64,000 nt of DNA from Lycium barbarum (GCF_019175385.1 NC_083344.1:28026231-28090230), one strand, 5' to 3'. Numbered from the stretch's first letter, positions 22,861-36,710 are shown. Numbers and translations: made by a program. Notes: generated by a model not told the origin, from the letters alone.

Positions 22861-24016
22861 TTTTCTCCGGCTACACATCATTTAGACTGCCTATGGATTT
22901 ATAACTAAGAGCATCTGCTACTACATTGGCCTTCCCAGGATGGTACAAAATGTCAACGTCATAATACTTTAGCAACTCTAGCCATCGCCTCTGATGTAAA
23001 TTCAAGTCCTTCTGCTTAAAGATATACTGGAGGCTCTTGTGATCAGTATATATATCAACATGGGCACCATATAAATAATGTCTCCATAATTTAAAAGCAT
23101 GGATCACCGCAGCTAACTCAAGATCATGAGTTGGGTAATTCTTCTCGTGCTTCTTCAGCTGCCTAGACGTATAAGCAACAACCTTACCGTGTTATATTAA
23201 TACACATCCCAAACCAATACCTGAAGAATCACAATATATCACATAGCCATATGTTCCTTCTGGAAGAGTCAAGATGGGTGTTGAGGTTAACTTGTCCTTC
23301 AATATCTGAAAACTCTGCTCACATGCATCTGTCCACTGAAACTTGGCTGATTTCTAAGTCAGCTTGGTCAATGGGGCTGAAAGAGAAGAAAATCCTTCTA
23401 CGAATCTTCTGTAATAACTATCCAAACCCAAGAAACTACGTATCTCTGTTGGTGTCGTTAGCCTTGGCCAGTTCTTTACCGCTTCAATCTTTTAAGTACC
23501 TACTCTAATGCCTTCATCTAAAATAATGTGGCCAAGAAAAACAACAGAGTTCAACCAGAACTCACACTTGGAAAATTTGGCGTACAGCTCTCTGTCTCGA
23601 AGGATTTAAAGCACTGCTCGTAAATGTTCTACATGATCCACCTCTAACAATGAGTAGACCAGAAAATCATCTATAAACACAATCACGAACAAATCTGGGA
23701 AAGGCCTGAATACGCGATTCATCAAGTCCATGAACACAACTGGAGCATTAGTTAATCCGAATGACATGACACGAAACTCATAGTGCCCATATCTGATCCG
23801 GAATGTCGTCTTCAGAATGTCTTCCTCCTTCATCCTAACCTGATGATACCCCGATCTCAAGTCTATTTTCAAGAAATATTTGGCGCCTCGCAGCTGGTCG
23901 AACAGGTCATCAATTCTCGAAAGCGGATACTTATTCTTCACAGTCACTTTATTCAATTGCCTATAATCAATACATATTTGCAAGGAGACATCCTTCTTTC
24001 TTACAAACAATACCGG
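22861..24016 (-). pseudogene. G1 reverse transcriptase and RNase H (C-terminal part)
   Basis: The minus-strand frame 24022-23606 begins inside RT with [20 protein letters not shown], then [34 protein letters not shown] and the intact catalytic FIDDFLVYS (about 23640-23665). The sequence from 23600 to 23200 holds the RT connection with frameshifts. RNase H follows: [20 protein letters not shown] (about 23130-23190) and [46 protein letters not shown] (22905-23060). The RT N-terminus lies beyond G2 at 44140-44355. A TAG where SPWGAPV should be (44145) and shifts near 23480-23600 break it. Confidence 0.87.
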
Positions 24017-25559
24017 TGTCACACCCTAATCTCCCTACGGTGTGATGGGCACCCGACCCCATATCCGGAGCCGAGCGAACCCACAGACTCTTATTATACA
24101 CATAATCTCTTCGGATTCTGAAATCAAACAAAAGTAAAATACCTAGTAAGCTTTCAAAATCTCTTTTTTTCTATCGTTCTCAAATCAAACCAAAATCCAT
24201 AATCATATAGAATTTATATCATAATACATGATAACATATCAGCTGATGGAGCCGCTTACAAAACTGACATACTATACCCACGACCCTATCTGCAAAGTCT
24301 CTAACTTCGAACAAAACATCATAGCATAATACTCTAACCCGGCAACACTCCAGGAACAAGTGGAGCTTGCCAACTTCACTGGAACATCTTCTGTAATGTC
24401 TTCCACTCATCTGGGTGTACCTGCGTGGCATGAAAACGCAGCCCCCGAAGAAAGGGGGTTAGTACGGAATATGTACTGAGCATTTAAGGCATGGAATACA
24501 GAAGACAGAAACATAACCGGAACAACGGTGCAAAAGTAAGTACACTAGTCAAAATACCAAAAGGGTTTACCTTCCAGACTCGGATCATGTATACCGATAT
24601 CGTATGTCGGAAGAAATATAGAAAATAGGTGAATCGTCCAGAGTACCAAAAAAGCTTACTTTCCAAACACAGACCATGCATGTCAGAATCATATATCACA
24701 TATACATATATCAGATAACGTACCCCGGCCCTCCGCTGAGGGACGCGGTGAATGAAATCATGTATGTCAATATCATATATCAAATGTGCATGTAACGTGC
24801 CCCGACCCTCGGTGAGGGACGCGGTGAATCATATATCATGTATGCATATAACGTGCCCCGACCCTCAGTGAGGGACGCGGTAAATCATGTATCATGTATG
24901 CATGTAACGTGCCCCGACCCTCAGTGAGGGACGCGATAAATCATGTGTCATGTATCATATATGCATGTAACGTGCCCCGGCCCTCTTTTGCGGAATGGGG
25001 TGAATAGAATCATCATATGCCATCCTAGCCACCACCCTGTCATCATATCATATATAACGTGCCCCGGTCCGCAAGTGAGAGGGACGCGGTGAACAATGCA
25101 GAGGAGTACGCACGAGAACATATCCTGGCCGGGGCTCAGTGAAATCAAAACTAAAGCTTGCACTAACAGAGTAGTGCGAAACCATATGCACACAAATCAA
25201 GACCCGATAGATACGTACACTTACCGACATCTGACGGCTCAGAAACAAGTTTCGGGTCAATCCGACCTCGTATGGGAAAGTTACGAGCGTTTGAAGTACA
25301 GAACGCTCTATAAGTGTTTTAGAAGCCATTTTTGGAAAAACCGAAGCCATAGTCATATCAAGTACTTTTCAGATATTGTTATAGATCAAATCGAATAGAA
25401 CTTTTGGATTCGTATGTACGTATCAAAGTATGTCAAAGACTCGATGGGATGATCGAACGTGCTAGCATTTGAAAATCAAACTTTAGTCATATCACTATAC
25501 CGACATCATATATCATATACGCATATAACAGATTCATACGTGCATACTCATAGGATATC
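24017..25559 (-). mobile_element. G2 left LTR, outer part
   Basis: Starts TGTCACACCCTAATCTCCCT. It carries the acceptor-like block CGTGGCATGAAAACGCAGCC (24423-24442, minus), the GTAC...GTACTGAGCAT hairpin region (24461-24485), and a tandem array at 24720-25093. It stops at the S4 target duplication ATATC (25555-25559). No equivalent of this outer part is found beside the right LTR copy. Confidence 0.75.
24720..25093 (-). repeat. Tandem array in G2 LTR
   Basis: Six imperfect units of the type AACGTGCCCCGACCCTCAGT then GAGGGACGCGGTGAATCAT, with 50-80 base periods because ATCATGTATGCATGTA spacers vary. CCCTC...GAGGG is an inverted repeat in each unit. A related single unit lies in the G4 LTR at about 58013-58040 on the opposite strand. 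Confidence 0.85.
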
Positions 25560-26260
25560 TGTCACGACCCAGCTCCGTGGGCCGCGACTGGTGCCCTATT
25601 TGGACACCCCAAATATACAGAAGCATATACATCACAAAAGATATGTACCAATATATGGGCTCCGGATCAAAAGGAGCACTCTGTAATAGCAGAATGTGTG
25701 GCCTACACTGGCAGATCACGAACCTCTGTACCTGCGGGCATGAAACGCAGCCCCCAAAAAAAGGGGGTCAGTATGAAAGATGTACTGAGTATGTAAAGCA
25801 TAAAGTACAGAAATCCAAACCATAACTGAAGTGAAGGGTACAGAGAGAGAATACCGGATCAAAATATCAAAATCTGTACTGAGGACACATGTACGTAATG
25901 CAAACAGAAATCATGCATAACGCTCAGGAACGTTGTCACCACTCTGACGCTGGTGCCACAACACAGCATACGCCAGAAGGTTTCAAATCTCCGTACACCC
26001 CGAACACAACATATGATCACATCATATCATATCATCAAAACATATCATAAGCCATATCACAGCATAACTCCAAAAACGGAACCCGGCCCTATGGCGAGGT
26101 CTCGGGAACCGTAACACATCATACTGCCGAATTTATCATAATGCCCACGATGATAAACCTGCCCGGGAACCGGCGAACGATATCATAGTAATAGGCACGA
26201 GCAGAGTAGTGTGGAAACCATATGCATATACACGATTAAATTCCAAGACTCGACAAATAA

Positions 26261-26316
<56 letters not shown>

Positions 26317-28348
26317 AGATCGGAAAGTTCAAAATAAGTATCGAGTCTGTCAGAATTAGTATACCAAAGATATGAGCCTTTAAATTTACAAAACTTTCGA
26401 AAAATACCTCATAAGCCATTTTCTGAAAATTTAGTGTCGTTCACATTTAGGAGCTTTCAAATAACTTATAGAACAAATCAAACGGAGCCTTAAATTCGTA
26501 GGCGAAAGTCCCCTCTTTATATCATACGAAAGTAGATTAAGTAAGACAAACGAAGGAAGTCTCGGGGCTAGTGGGCCCACCTCGGGTCAAGTCGAGGTGG
26601 CGGACATAAATTACGAACATTAGACTCTATGGAGTCATCCATGTAAGTTTCAAAACGATTCTATCACATTTGTGCAAATTATGGATGTTCGAATAGTTTT
26701 CCAACACAGCATAAGAATTATAATTCAATTACATTGAATGAATAGTACCTAAAAACAGACTCAGATTTCCATGAACAGAATTGCCCCCGAGGCTCAAATC
26801 TCAACCTAGTATGTCTAGGACATGCCAAAAGAAGGAAAGGGATAGATTTACATACCTTACTTGCGCCTTACGCTCACCCAAACTCAAATCCCGTTTCGTC
26901 CGAAATCTACAATTGGTCATATTTGCCAAATATTAATCGTAAGGCTTTAAGAATTCAATCTTAACCAATTTTTGTCTACAGAAATTTGGGCAGCATCTCC
27001 CCTATACATACAACATCCCCGAGATTTAAACTCGGCCAAATTAGCAGCAACCATACCAACAACAACACCAACAACATCAACAATCGACTAGAAACGCATT
27101 CTAACATAAATAGCCTTCTTTTCCAAATAATGCAACAACTTCCAATCCAACTTGCACTTTCAAATCTATATTAATATTTGCATGTCCATATACAAGTTTA
27201 AGGTCATTCAATCATAGGCCAAGGATATTCCAAGCCATATATCCAATATTCAACAATTCCATCAATTCCATATTCCACCCAAAATTCCTACATATGCAAC
27301 AAAACCATCACAACACATTTTCTACTTCCAAATTCATAACCAACAACAATAATCCACACTTTAACAACTTCATTTCCATATTATCATAAAATCATACTAA
27401 AATAACATAATCTTCTACAATCAACTTCAATGCCAAATTAAACCATTTAGCCTTCATTTACATTATAAGGATCACAACAACACAACTAACATACAAAACA
27501 AAATTAATCCATTTCCATTCTACCTCCCCTACACCACACAGCTACATTCCATATTTCCAACCTCAATCAAATTTATTCAACTTTCACTTCAGATATGAAT
27601 TCCACCATAACCACAACTAGAATAATACATAAAATTCAACTCATCTTAACTACACAACAATACACACACACGGCCACATGCACACATGCACACCCATTTT
27701 GCAAACTTCCATATTTCCATAAATTCTACTCATTTCCACATACCACAACATAAACAAACCTTCATAACATGATAAAAAGGAATTAATTCTTACCTTTTTC
27801 TCCAAGCTTCTTCACTTGGCTAAGGTGTTAAATTGATGAAACAAGTTCCCTATCTTCCAAAATAATTGTCCCAAGTTGTAAAGGACCCTTGAATTAGTGG
27901 GAATACCACAAGAAAAAAAAATTTGAAGCAAGATTTTTAAGGGCCATTTTTATGGGTCTTGGCCGAATGGCCCTTATTTTGTTGGTGTTCCTTCTCTTGT
28001 TCTCTCCCTTCTCAATTTGTCTTGAAGTTTCTAATGGATAAGGCTAATTTAATCACATGGAAATTAAATAAATTCCATGGGCTTGGGCTAGCATGGCCGG
28101 CCAAGCCTCTCAATTTGGGCCCCAATTCTCTTTTATTATTTGAGCCCAATAATTTATGGATTTTATTTGTAATTCCCGAAACTAATTTCCAAAATTCCAA
28201 ATTTGCCCTTGGCCTTCCTCCGTATTTCCGCATCAATATTTTTCATGAATATCACACATATGTTGAATAAAATAAAAACATAGCCTTATTTCCTACAAGG
28301 TAAGATTATTCCAAATTTTCCAAATGCGCAAAAACACGGGATATAACA
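25560..28348 (-). mobile_element. Solo LTR S4 (gypsy) in G2 left LTR
   Basis: 2789 bp, plus-strand reading TGTCACGACCCAGCTCCGTG to CACGGGATATAACA, flanked by ATATC at 25555-25559 and 28349-28353. Contains the acceptor-like CCTGCGGGCATGAAACGCAG (25731-25750, minus), a (AT)n run (26265-26314), GTGGGCCCACCTC (26573-26585), the core CTACAGAAATTTGGGCAGCA (26976-26995), and near its inner end the CCAAGCC...GGGCCC block. Same family as S1, of similar size. No coding region. Confidence 0.92.
26265..26314. repeat. (AT)n microsatellite in S4
   Basis: About 25 uninterrupted AT dinucleotides. The ORF translating it (poly-Ile-Tyr) is not a gene. Confidence 0.98.
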
Positions 28349-28353
28349 ATATC

Positions 28354-30354
28354 ATACAGTGTATTGCTGCGGAACGTGCAGCCCGATCCATAGATATAAC
28401 ATATTACTGCCGAGCAACGTTCGGCCCGATCCAAGACTGTATGCAAAAGTTAGAAACATTAATACTTAGAGAATCATTTTAAGGACATGAATTCTTATAC
28501 TTAGCTTATTATCCAATTATGCAATAATCTTGACCATACCACGTATACTCATATCGATAGGCCAATAGGAATCATAGACAAACTCGGAACTTATAAAATA
28601 GAGCTTCGAAATCATGAATACGTATTGAAACAATATGAAGCGACTTATGGAGGTCAAAGATATTAGCCACCCTAATGGCTCTAAAAACGGGAATTTCTTT
28701 GAAATCATACATATACGTCATTTGTTCATTTCATAAAGATCATACCAAAAGAAAGAAAGGTAAGCCTTACATACCTTGCCCGCTTCCTACGCTAACCCGA
28801 ATTTGAGTCTTTAACTCGCAAGATCTACAACAATATTACCATATGCCAAACATTAGTCATAAACACTTAAGAGTCCCATTGCTAAACCAACACTTAATCT
28901 ATCGAAATTTCGGCAGCATTTCCTCTGTAAATACACCATCCCCGAGAATTCGACTCGGCTAAATCATCAACAGCAAATCCGAGAATTTAACTCGGCCAAA
29001 TTATCAACAACAATACCCACAGTTATTCTAACAATATCCACAATCAACTCAAAACGCATACTAACGTTAGCAATATTCTTTCTACAAACTTCAACGACAT
29101 TTCACTTAGGTTCAATTCATATTTGTTCACATATTCAAGCACTAATCCGGAATCGTTCAAACAATATTCAAGGACACTTTAAACAATTCGCACAACATTC
29201 CAAACAATCCAACCAACATGCCCCTTTTTACCCGAAACTTACAAATTCAACAAGAACATTAACGACACATTTCCTTTCCTTCCAAATTCATGAACTACAT
29301 CAACAATTCACACGTTATCAACATTATTCTCATAAATACAAGAAACTATATTAATATCACATTAGCTTCTACAATAGCCCACAAACGATTACCACCTCGA
29401 CTTGAGTCATTAAATCTTCATCTTACATCATAGAATCCACAACAACAACAACCCAAATACTAAATAAAATTAGCTCATCATACCCCACCAAAACAACCCC
29501 CTATACGGCTACCACATCAACACCGACAAACGAATTTATATCGCTATTTCTTCCGTTCTAATCCGTTAAATCTTTAAATAAACTTGTTAACAATGAAAAG
29601 GAACCTTCATATTACCTTACGTAGGCAGCCACCACGTTATCACTCTCCTCCTTGGTTTAATTTTAGCTCAAATTGAAGACAACGCGACGTACGACACTTT
29701 TCTCTTCATGGGCTTCGGAATTCGGGGCACCGATTTTGGTCAAAAAATGTTTTTTCTCTCTAAGATCTCTTCTCTCTTTTCCTCCACAAATTTCTGGGTG
29801 TTTTGGTATGAAAAGTGAGGGGGAAAGGCTGAAATTTTACTTAAATAACCATGGGTCATGGGCCTAATCCGGTTGGGCCCGGATTGGACCTAACCCACTG
29901 ACCCTTCTGCCTTAAAACATCCATAACTCCTTATCCCGACGTCACCTGTGGACCCACAACCTATGGTTGGAAATCTAATTCAATTATCTACAACTTATAT
30001 CTCTTTATAGTTTTCCAAATTCCAAACTTGTAATACCGTGTTTTCCCCTCGAAGTCAGATAAACCGAAAACGTTACTTAAAAATATTTGTTTGGAGGACT
30101 TCCACTTTGATTTGGCTCGAGGGTCCTTCCCGAGTTGTGTTTAACTTCACATATTTGCTTCATATAACTTGTCACATGTCCCAAAAAAATCTCGACGTGT
30201 GGGCCCCACCTCAGCTTGCAAATAATCCGACGTACAAAAATTCGAGATATAACACTATCAACGTGAGTTTAAATTATGTAGCAACAACATGATTGTCAAT
30301 CTTTCTTGAGGAAGCACGTGTCACGCTCATGCTCTAAAAATGCGGGGTATAACA
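28354..30354 (-). mobile_element. G2 left LTR, inner part
   Basis: Nearly identical to 42136-44134 (about 2-3 percent mismatch by eye in the first 570 bases). Carries two GAACGT...GGCCCGATCC units (28373-28433), the donor-like GGTAAGCCTTACATACCTT (28759-28778, minus), ATTTCGGCAGCATTTCCTC (28907-28925), the CGAGAATTCGACTCGGC block, and a TGGGCCTAATCCGG region. It ends GCGGGGTATAACA at 30354, followed at once by the reverse-complement polypurine tract, so this is the 3' LTR of a minus-strand element. Confidence 0.88.
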
Positions 30355-31435
30355 TCCTCCCCCCCTTTAAAAACATTCGTCCTCGAATGTTCAACTGATC
30401 TTATGGGGTATTGTAGTACTTCGGGAGGGCCCGTCTTATAGTTATTCCCTATTGACTCTCCGGTGCTGATTCTTTACAAATATGATCGAGCATCGCTTCA
30501 CATCGATGATTCATATAATTTCATAGCGTATTTCCTCATATCCCGTACAATTAATGGTCCATAAACTATTTGCTAGTATCCGGTGAACTCTTTTTATTTC
30601 ATTCACAGGTGCTGCGTTCTTTCTTCCTTTCAAAATTTCCCAGACTACCAATTGTTGATACTTTCATTATAACAGTCGCTGTTATCCGAAATATCCTTTG
30701 AATCTTATCATTTTCTCCATTACCCGTTGTGAACTTAGCTTGTAGCCTTTTCTTGCTCTTTTTATTACTCTTTAAAACATGTTGCTGCGCACTTAAGTAT
30801 GGTAAAACTTTGCCCAATATGAGGGATTCGAATTGTGGTCTAATATATAATATGTTCTCCCCCCCTTTTTAGGGAGATTCTTATCCGCCAACAGTCTTTG
30901 AGTACCCTCGTCTTTCTTTCCGGCTCTGCACATAACATATCAAAAACTTCTCACCATAAGTCTTTCTTTCATTTTATGTCTATATCATCACAGGGCTTAA
31001 TCATTCTTTTTCTGGCTTCACATCTCTCGTCACAGTCACTATTCCTTTATCCCCACTTGTTGAAATTGGTGTTTTTGAACTCCACGCATTCCTCTTTTGT
31101 CCCATGTTACCATACTTTATCCTTTTTACATGCCTACCTTTAAATTTTCATTCAAATAGTCTTGTATCTTTATCGGTAATTTCTCTCGGGGGTTTCACTC
31201 ACTGAGATTTCCTTACTTTTCATTTTCCGACACTTTGATCTCTTTATCTTCCATCTACACTCTTTCCTTCTTTTCCAAACATCATTACGCTAAGACTTTT
31301 CCATTCTTAACCTATAGCGAAAATAATATCAATTTATCTTATAACACTTGCACCATTCCCCCTTTTTTTTGTTGTCATTTAAACTTCGGTTGGTGCCATT
31401 ACTCGATTGGTGCCTTCCATATCATAACACCGGTC
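30355..31435 (-). other. G2 3' region: polypurine tract, hairpin and untranslated tail
   Basis: Minus strand: polypurine TTTAAAGGGGGGGAGGA next to the LTR (30355-30371) and the perfect inverted repeat AACATTCG-AGGA-CGAATGTT at 30372-30391. The rest is a long CT-rich (plus strand) tail without coding. Bases 30887-31435 are duplicated at 41176-41726. CGGTC at 31431-31435 precedes the G3 LTR and is the expected left target duplication of G3. The small frames here are not genes. Confidence 0.75.
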
Positions 31436-33862
31436 TGTTACACCTCGGAAAATTTCCCGTTGGTACACAAGTAAATGAACTAATGATGTGTGCGAGGAGT
31501 GCGAGTGTATAATGTTTCATGGGAAATGTATTTGAAGGGATGTGGATGATTAGAATGAAATGTCAAGAAATGAGAAAAATTGAAAGTTGGCAAAACTGCC
31601 CAGTGGTCGTATATTGCAAAATACGGACCGTAAAGTGCAACAAGGTCTGTAAACTGGCAGTCGTAAACTGCCATGCAAAAGCTTCAGCCTTCTGCCAGTG
31701 GTCGTATAGTGCAAAATACGGACCGTAAAGTGCAATACAGTCCGTAAACTTGAAGTCGTAAACTGGCATGTCCAACTTCAACTTTCTGCCGACTGAGGAA
31801 GAGGTATAATACGACCTGGTGGACGGACCGTAAAGTGATTTACGACCCGTAAACCATAGTCGTAAATCACCATGCATGCAGGCCAAAATCTCTGGTCCTG
31901 CTTAAGCTTAAAGACGACCACGAGGGACGGTCCGTAAAGTGGAATACGGAACGTAAACCTCCATGGGCGACCACTGTTCACCCAGCACAGATTTTCCAAT
32001 TCATTAAATATGAGGATCAAGACTTGTCTTATTTCATTTCCACATTACACCGGTTCTCTCTAAAACTTCTCTCTACATTTATTATATGAGCTTTCAAGGA
32101 TTATAAGCCATCAATAACATTAAGACAAGTGAATCAAGGATAAGGGAATCATCAAGGATCATCCAAGTCAAGAAATCCAAATGGAGAAAAACTAGGGTTT
32201 TGCTCAAAGAAGAGTATTATCAACCAAAGCTTGTTCCTACAACTTCTAAGGTAAGATTCATGATTTTTACAAGATGTTTAAGGTATTGGAGAATTAAAAT
32301 ACATGGATTGTAGAAAATGTGGTCAACTAGGTCATGAATGATGAATAGTGATATTTTGAGAAATAGTTTGAATTGAGTTATGAATGTTGTTGTGTTGTGA
32401 TATGAATGTGTTATAAATGGTATTAAGATCATGAACTAAACACTTTAGATGAATGGACGAATTTGGATGTTATGACCATGAATGTGGGTGAATTAGAGGC
32501 AAATTGAGGAATCTAGATAATGTGGATAATGTGAATGACTAATGGCCATTGTTATCATATTAATGAAGGTATAAACGCTAGCATTGGAAGGGAACGTGCA
32601 AGTGTAGAATAGTTCGACGGAAAGGTATGTAAGGCTAACCCTTCTTTCTTAAGGCATGGTTCTTGGCCAAATTCCTAAATTCCTCTATATGAGTATGTTG
32701 TCTTCACATGGTTGACATTCCGAGCTTATAAGCTCATGACCCTTGATATGTACTATTATTATACTACGTTCCTCGTATGACGAGTAAGTCTATAATGTAA
32801 ATGTAACGATAATGATGAGGATAGTAATGATGATGAGAGTAAAATGAGACTAGAGATGCTTACGAGCTACGATATATGTATATGTATGCCTATGAAGGGC
32901 TATGATAAGGCCCCGAGCTTATGATGCCGGGTAAGACTATATGTATATGACTATGTATAAAGTATGTATATGATTACGAAACGCGCACACACCTCTGCAG
33001 ATGGTACGGATAACCCTGATGCCTTGGTAGGGCCAGGTATGTATGACCTTGAGCCTTGGTTGGCCAAACATGTATAAGACACCGATCCTATGAGGTCGGG
33101 TATGCTATGTAAATGCTGTGTATATGAAATGACTATGTATATAAAATGAATATGAATGTGATAAGACTATGTATAAGAATACGAATAAGGACATGTATAT
33201 GAATATGAGCACAAGTATGGTACGAGTATTATTATGGGATACGAACGACGATGTATGCAAGTAAGCGACACGATGATGTTGATATTACTGTCTTCCGTCC
33301 TATGCCATTTTCATATGATATCTATTATGCTTCTATATTGATGTTGATCATGCTTTACATACTCAGTACATTCTTCGTACTGACGTCCTTTTGTTTGTGG
33401 ACGCTGCGTGATGCCCGCAGGTGCACAGGGAGACAGACTTGATCCATAGCTGCTTATTCAGAGATTGCATAGCAGAGCTCCATTTCTTTCGGAGCCGTAG
33501 CTTTTGGGTACTTATTTTTTTGTGTATATAATTATGGGCATAACGGTGTCCTGTCCCGCTCATACGATATGTCATACTCTTAGAGGCTCGTAGTCATGTG
33601 TATGTGGGTAGAGTTGTTCGGCCATGCCAGCCCATGTTTTGTATATCTTTTGTTAGCCGCGTCGGCCTTGTACTTATGGTGTGGCCTAGATGCCTATGAT
33701 ATGTTAAATGAAGATGGTCGTCTAATAGGATCAATATGATTAACTATAATAAAAGCACGAATTGACTTATGGTTCACCTAGATGTTATGTTATGTACGAT
33801 AAGGGGGTGCTCGGGTGGGGTAGCACCGGGTGCTCGTCGCGGCCCCTAGCCGGGTCGTGATA
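31436..33862 (+). mobile_element. G3 LTR1 (5' LTR)
   Basis: 2427 bp from TGTTACACCTCGGAAAATTT to GCCGGGTCGTGATA (CA decayed to TA). Palindrome cluster ACGGACCGTAAAGTG at 31605-31960, donor-like AAGGTAAGATTC (32249-32260) and AAGGTATGTAAGGCTAACC (32623-32641), the CAGTACATTCTTCGTACTG hairpin (33364-33382), acceptor-like GATGCCCGCAGGTG (33410-33423). By eye about 25 mismatches to LTR2 in the first 560 bases, fewer later. Unlike all other LTRs here, I do not find the GAAATGCTGCCC core. Confidence 0.93.
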
Positions 33863-34072
33863 AAAGTGGTATCAAAGGAGTTCAGTCCTAGGATGTCTCT
33901 ACGAGCCGTGTCTAGTAGAGTCTTTGTTATGGGTGTGTTGCGCGCCACACTTATAAACGAGAAGCTGTGGACATTTTAGGAATATATGACCTTTTTTCTT
34001 CATAAGAATCGTGCGATAGAGCTATGATGTAAGGAATTATTGTTCCTAAATCGTGTGTTGTGTATTTTAGTG
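33863..34072 (+). other. G3 primer binding site and leader
   Basis: TGGTATCAAAGGAG (33867-33880) is a decayed form of the initiator-tRNA-Met primer binding site TGGTATCAGAGC; the second copy at 40104 reads GGGTATCAGAGCAG. The leader runs to the gag ATG at 34073. Confidence 0.85.
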
Positions 34073-36710
34073 ATGCCTAAAAGGAAAACGGCTACAGCAG
34101 CCCAAAAGGGCAAGATGGTGGCAGAAAAGCGGGCTGAAAGAGCACCGCCACCGGTAGTAGAGGAAGATGAGTCCCAGAGTGCGGCTCAATCTCAGTCCTC
34201 TCAGAAAGTGCCTATTACCGAGGAGCACGTGGGAGCCTCAGCCCCAACTCCAGCTCCTCCACCGAATGCTTCGGACCAAGACGTGAGAGAGGCCATTAAT
34301 TTGTTGACTCAGTTGGTTACGGCCCAGACTCAGAGGCCAAGCGCAGGGCAAGGTGACAGGGCTGTTAGTGCAAGGGCCCGTGACTTCATTGCTTTGAAAC
34401 CTCCGTAATTCTTTGGGTCGAAACCGGAGGAGGATCCCCAGGACTTTATTGACGGTATGCTAAAGACGCTCCGGTTGATACATGCTTCAGACACTGAGTC
34501 GGTAGAGCTAGCGTCCTATAGATTGAGAGATATCTCGATCCAGTGGTATACAGTATGGATGGCTTCGCGGGGAGCCAATGCACCTCCGCCGGTATGGCAA
34601 GAGTTTGTCGATGCTTTTCTCCGTCACTACATGCCTCCAGACGTTCGGCGAGCTAGGGCCGATAAATTCTTGAATCTGAGGCAAGGTAGCATGAGTGCTA
34701 CAGAGTATAGTCTCCGCTTCAATTCCTTGGCTAGGTATGCTTCGGCCATGATAGCAGATATGGGCGATCGGGTGCACCAGTTTGTGAAAGGCCTAGGGCC
34801 ACACTTGATGGATAAATGCTTAACTGCGTCCCTTCAGGATGACATGGATATTGCACGCATTCAGGCACATGCTCAGGAATTAGAGTAACACCTACAGCAG
34901 CGGAGAAATGAACGTGAGCAAGATAGAGGACATAGCAAGAGAGCTAGACCTTCAGGTTCGAGGAGCGAGTTCAGGGGTGGACACAGACAGCAGCTTCCCA
35001 GCCATTCAAGCTATTCTATGACCAGTCCACCTCCGCGGTTTTCAGGCCAGGGCCTTGATAGATCTGCTCATTCAGGGCCGAGTCCGAGTTATACAGGACC
35101 TCAGTTCAGAGGTGATTTGGGCCAGTCAAGGCCACCCGCACCACCGTGTTCCCAGTGTGGGAAGATGCATTGGGGTCGATGTCGATTTGGTTCAGATGAT
35201 TGCTATTCATGTGGTCGGCCAGGCCATATTATGCGTGATTGCCCCTCAGTACATGGTAGAGGTAGGACCCAGCCATCAGGGTCGGTAGCCGGATCTTCGA
35301 CATCTGTACGCCCTACGGGGCCAGGTTCACATGCGCCAGTCGGCCATGGTAGAGGTAGAGGCAGAGCTCCCAGTACTAGCGGTCCTCAGCACCGTATTTA
35401 TGCTTTGGCTGGACGCCAAGATCTTGAGTCTTCTCCTGATGTGGTCACAGGTATATTATCGGTATTCTCTCATGATGTATATGCTTTGATTGATCCGGGC
35501 TCCACATTGTCTTATGTTACTCCATATATTGCGGGTCGGTTTATAGTTGAGCCGGAGTCGATCAAACCTTTCGAGGTGTCTACACCCGTGGGTGAATCGG
35601 TAATAGCTAGCCGAGTATATAGGAATTGTGTGATTGTGATTTGTGATCGTCGTACCATGATTGATTTGCATGAGCTAGAAATTGTAGATTTTGACGTTAT
35701 TATGGGCATGGATTGGTTGGCTTCTTGTTATGCCAATGTTGATTGCCGAATGAAGATGGTTCGTTTCCAGTTTCCGGAAGAACCAGTCTTAGAATGGAAA
35801 GGGAATGCGGCATCACCAAAAGGTAGGTTTATTTCCTATCTAAAGGCAAGGAGAATGATCACGAAAGGGTGCATTTATCACCTAGTACGAGTTCAAGATG
35901 TAGAAGCTGAGTCGCCGACTCTTCAGTCAGTTCCGGTAGTGAACGAATTTCCGGATGTGTTTCCGGAAGAGCTTCCAGGCCTTCCTCCAGGGCGAGAGAT
36001 CGATTTTGCGATTCATGTGTTGCCAGACACTAAACCCATATCTATTCCTCCCTATAGGATGGCACCCGCAGAGTTGAAAGAGTTGAAGGAACAATTGAAA
36101 GACTTGCTTGAAAATGGCTTCATTAGGCCTAGTTCATCCCCGTGGGGAGCACCGGTATTGTTCGTCCGGAAGAAGGATGGCTCCTTGAGAATGTGCATTG
36201 ATTATCGGCAATTGAATAAAGTGACAATTAAGAACAAGTATCCCCTCCCGAGGATTGATGATTTATTTGATCAATTGCAAGGTGCCAAATGGTTTTCAAA
36301 GATTGATTTGAGGTCCGGGTATCACCAAGTAATAGTTAGGGAGAAAGATATCCCTAAGACAGCTTTCAGAACAAGATATGGCCATTTCGAGTTCCGAGTA
36401 ATGTCGTTTGGGCTAACTAATGCACCGGCAGTGTTTATGGACTTAATGAACAATGTATTCAGGCCTTTTCTGGATCAATTCATGATTGTATTCATCGATG
36501 ATATCCTAGTGTATTCTAGATCCGAGGCAGAACATGCGGATCACTTGCGTATTGTCCTTGGAGTTCTTCGAGCTTGAGAGTTATTCGCGACGTTTTCCAA
36601 ATGCGAGTTTTGGTTGAACTCAGTGGCATTTCTGGGCAACATTGTTGCAGCTGACGGTATTCGAGTGGACAGCCAAAAGATTGAGGCCGTGAAGACTTGG
36701 CCAAGGCCTT
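34073..36710 (+). pseudogene. G3 gag-protease-RT polyprotein (truncated)
   Basis: One frame from ATG 34073 (MPKRKTATAAQKGK) to 36577 with only two internal stops, TAA 34406 (E in the second copy) and TAA 34886. Order: basic N-terminus, capsid (DPQDFIDGMLKTLRLIHASD, VWQEFVDAFLRHYMPPDVRR, RYASAMIADMGDRVHQFVKG), a Q/R/G-rich linker, zinc knuckle [14 protein letters not shown] (about 35201-35242) preceded by CSQC, protease [14 protein letters not shown] (about 35485-35525), and [16 protein letters not shown] follows with [31 protein letters not shown] and intact catalytic FIDDILVYS (about 36491-36517). TGA at 36575 (from CGA) and then a deletion at about 36708-36712 end it at KTWPRP. RNase H is missing. 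Confidence 0.93.

Noticed and set aside
26265..26314. Replication origin or promoter from AT run
   Set aside because: Simple dinucleotide microsatellite inside an LTR.
35018..36577. 519-codon ORF as a stand-alone host gene
   Set aside because: It is the knuckle-protease-RT part of G3, in frame with upstream gag and flanked by matching LTRs.
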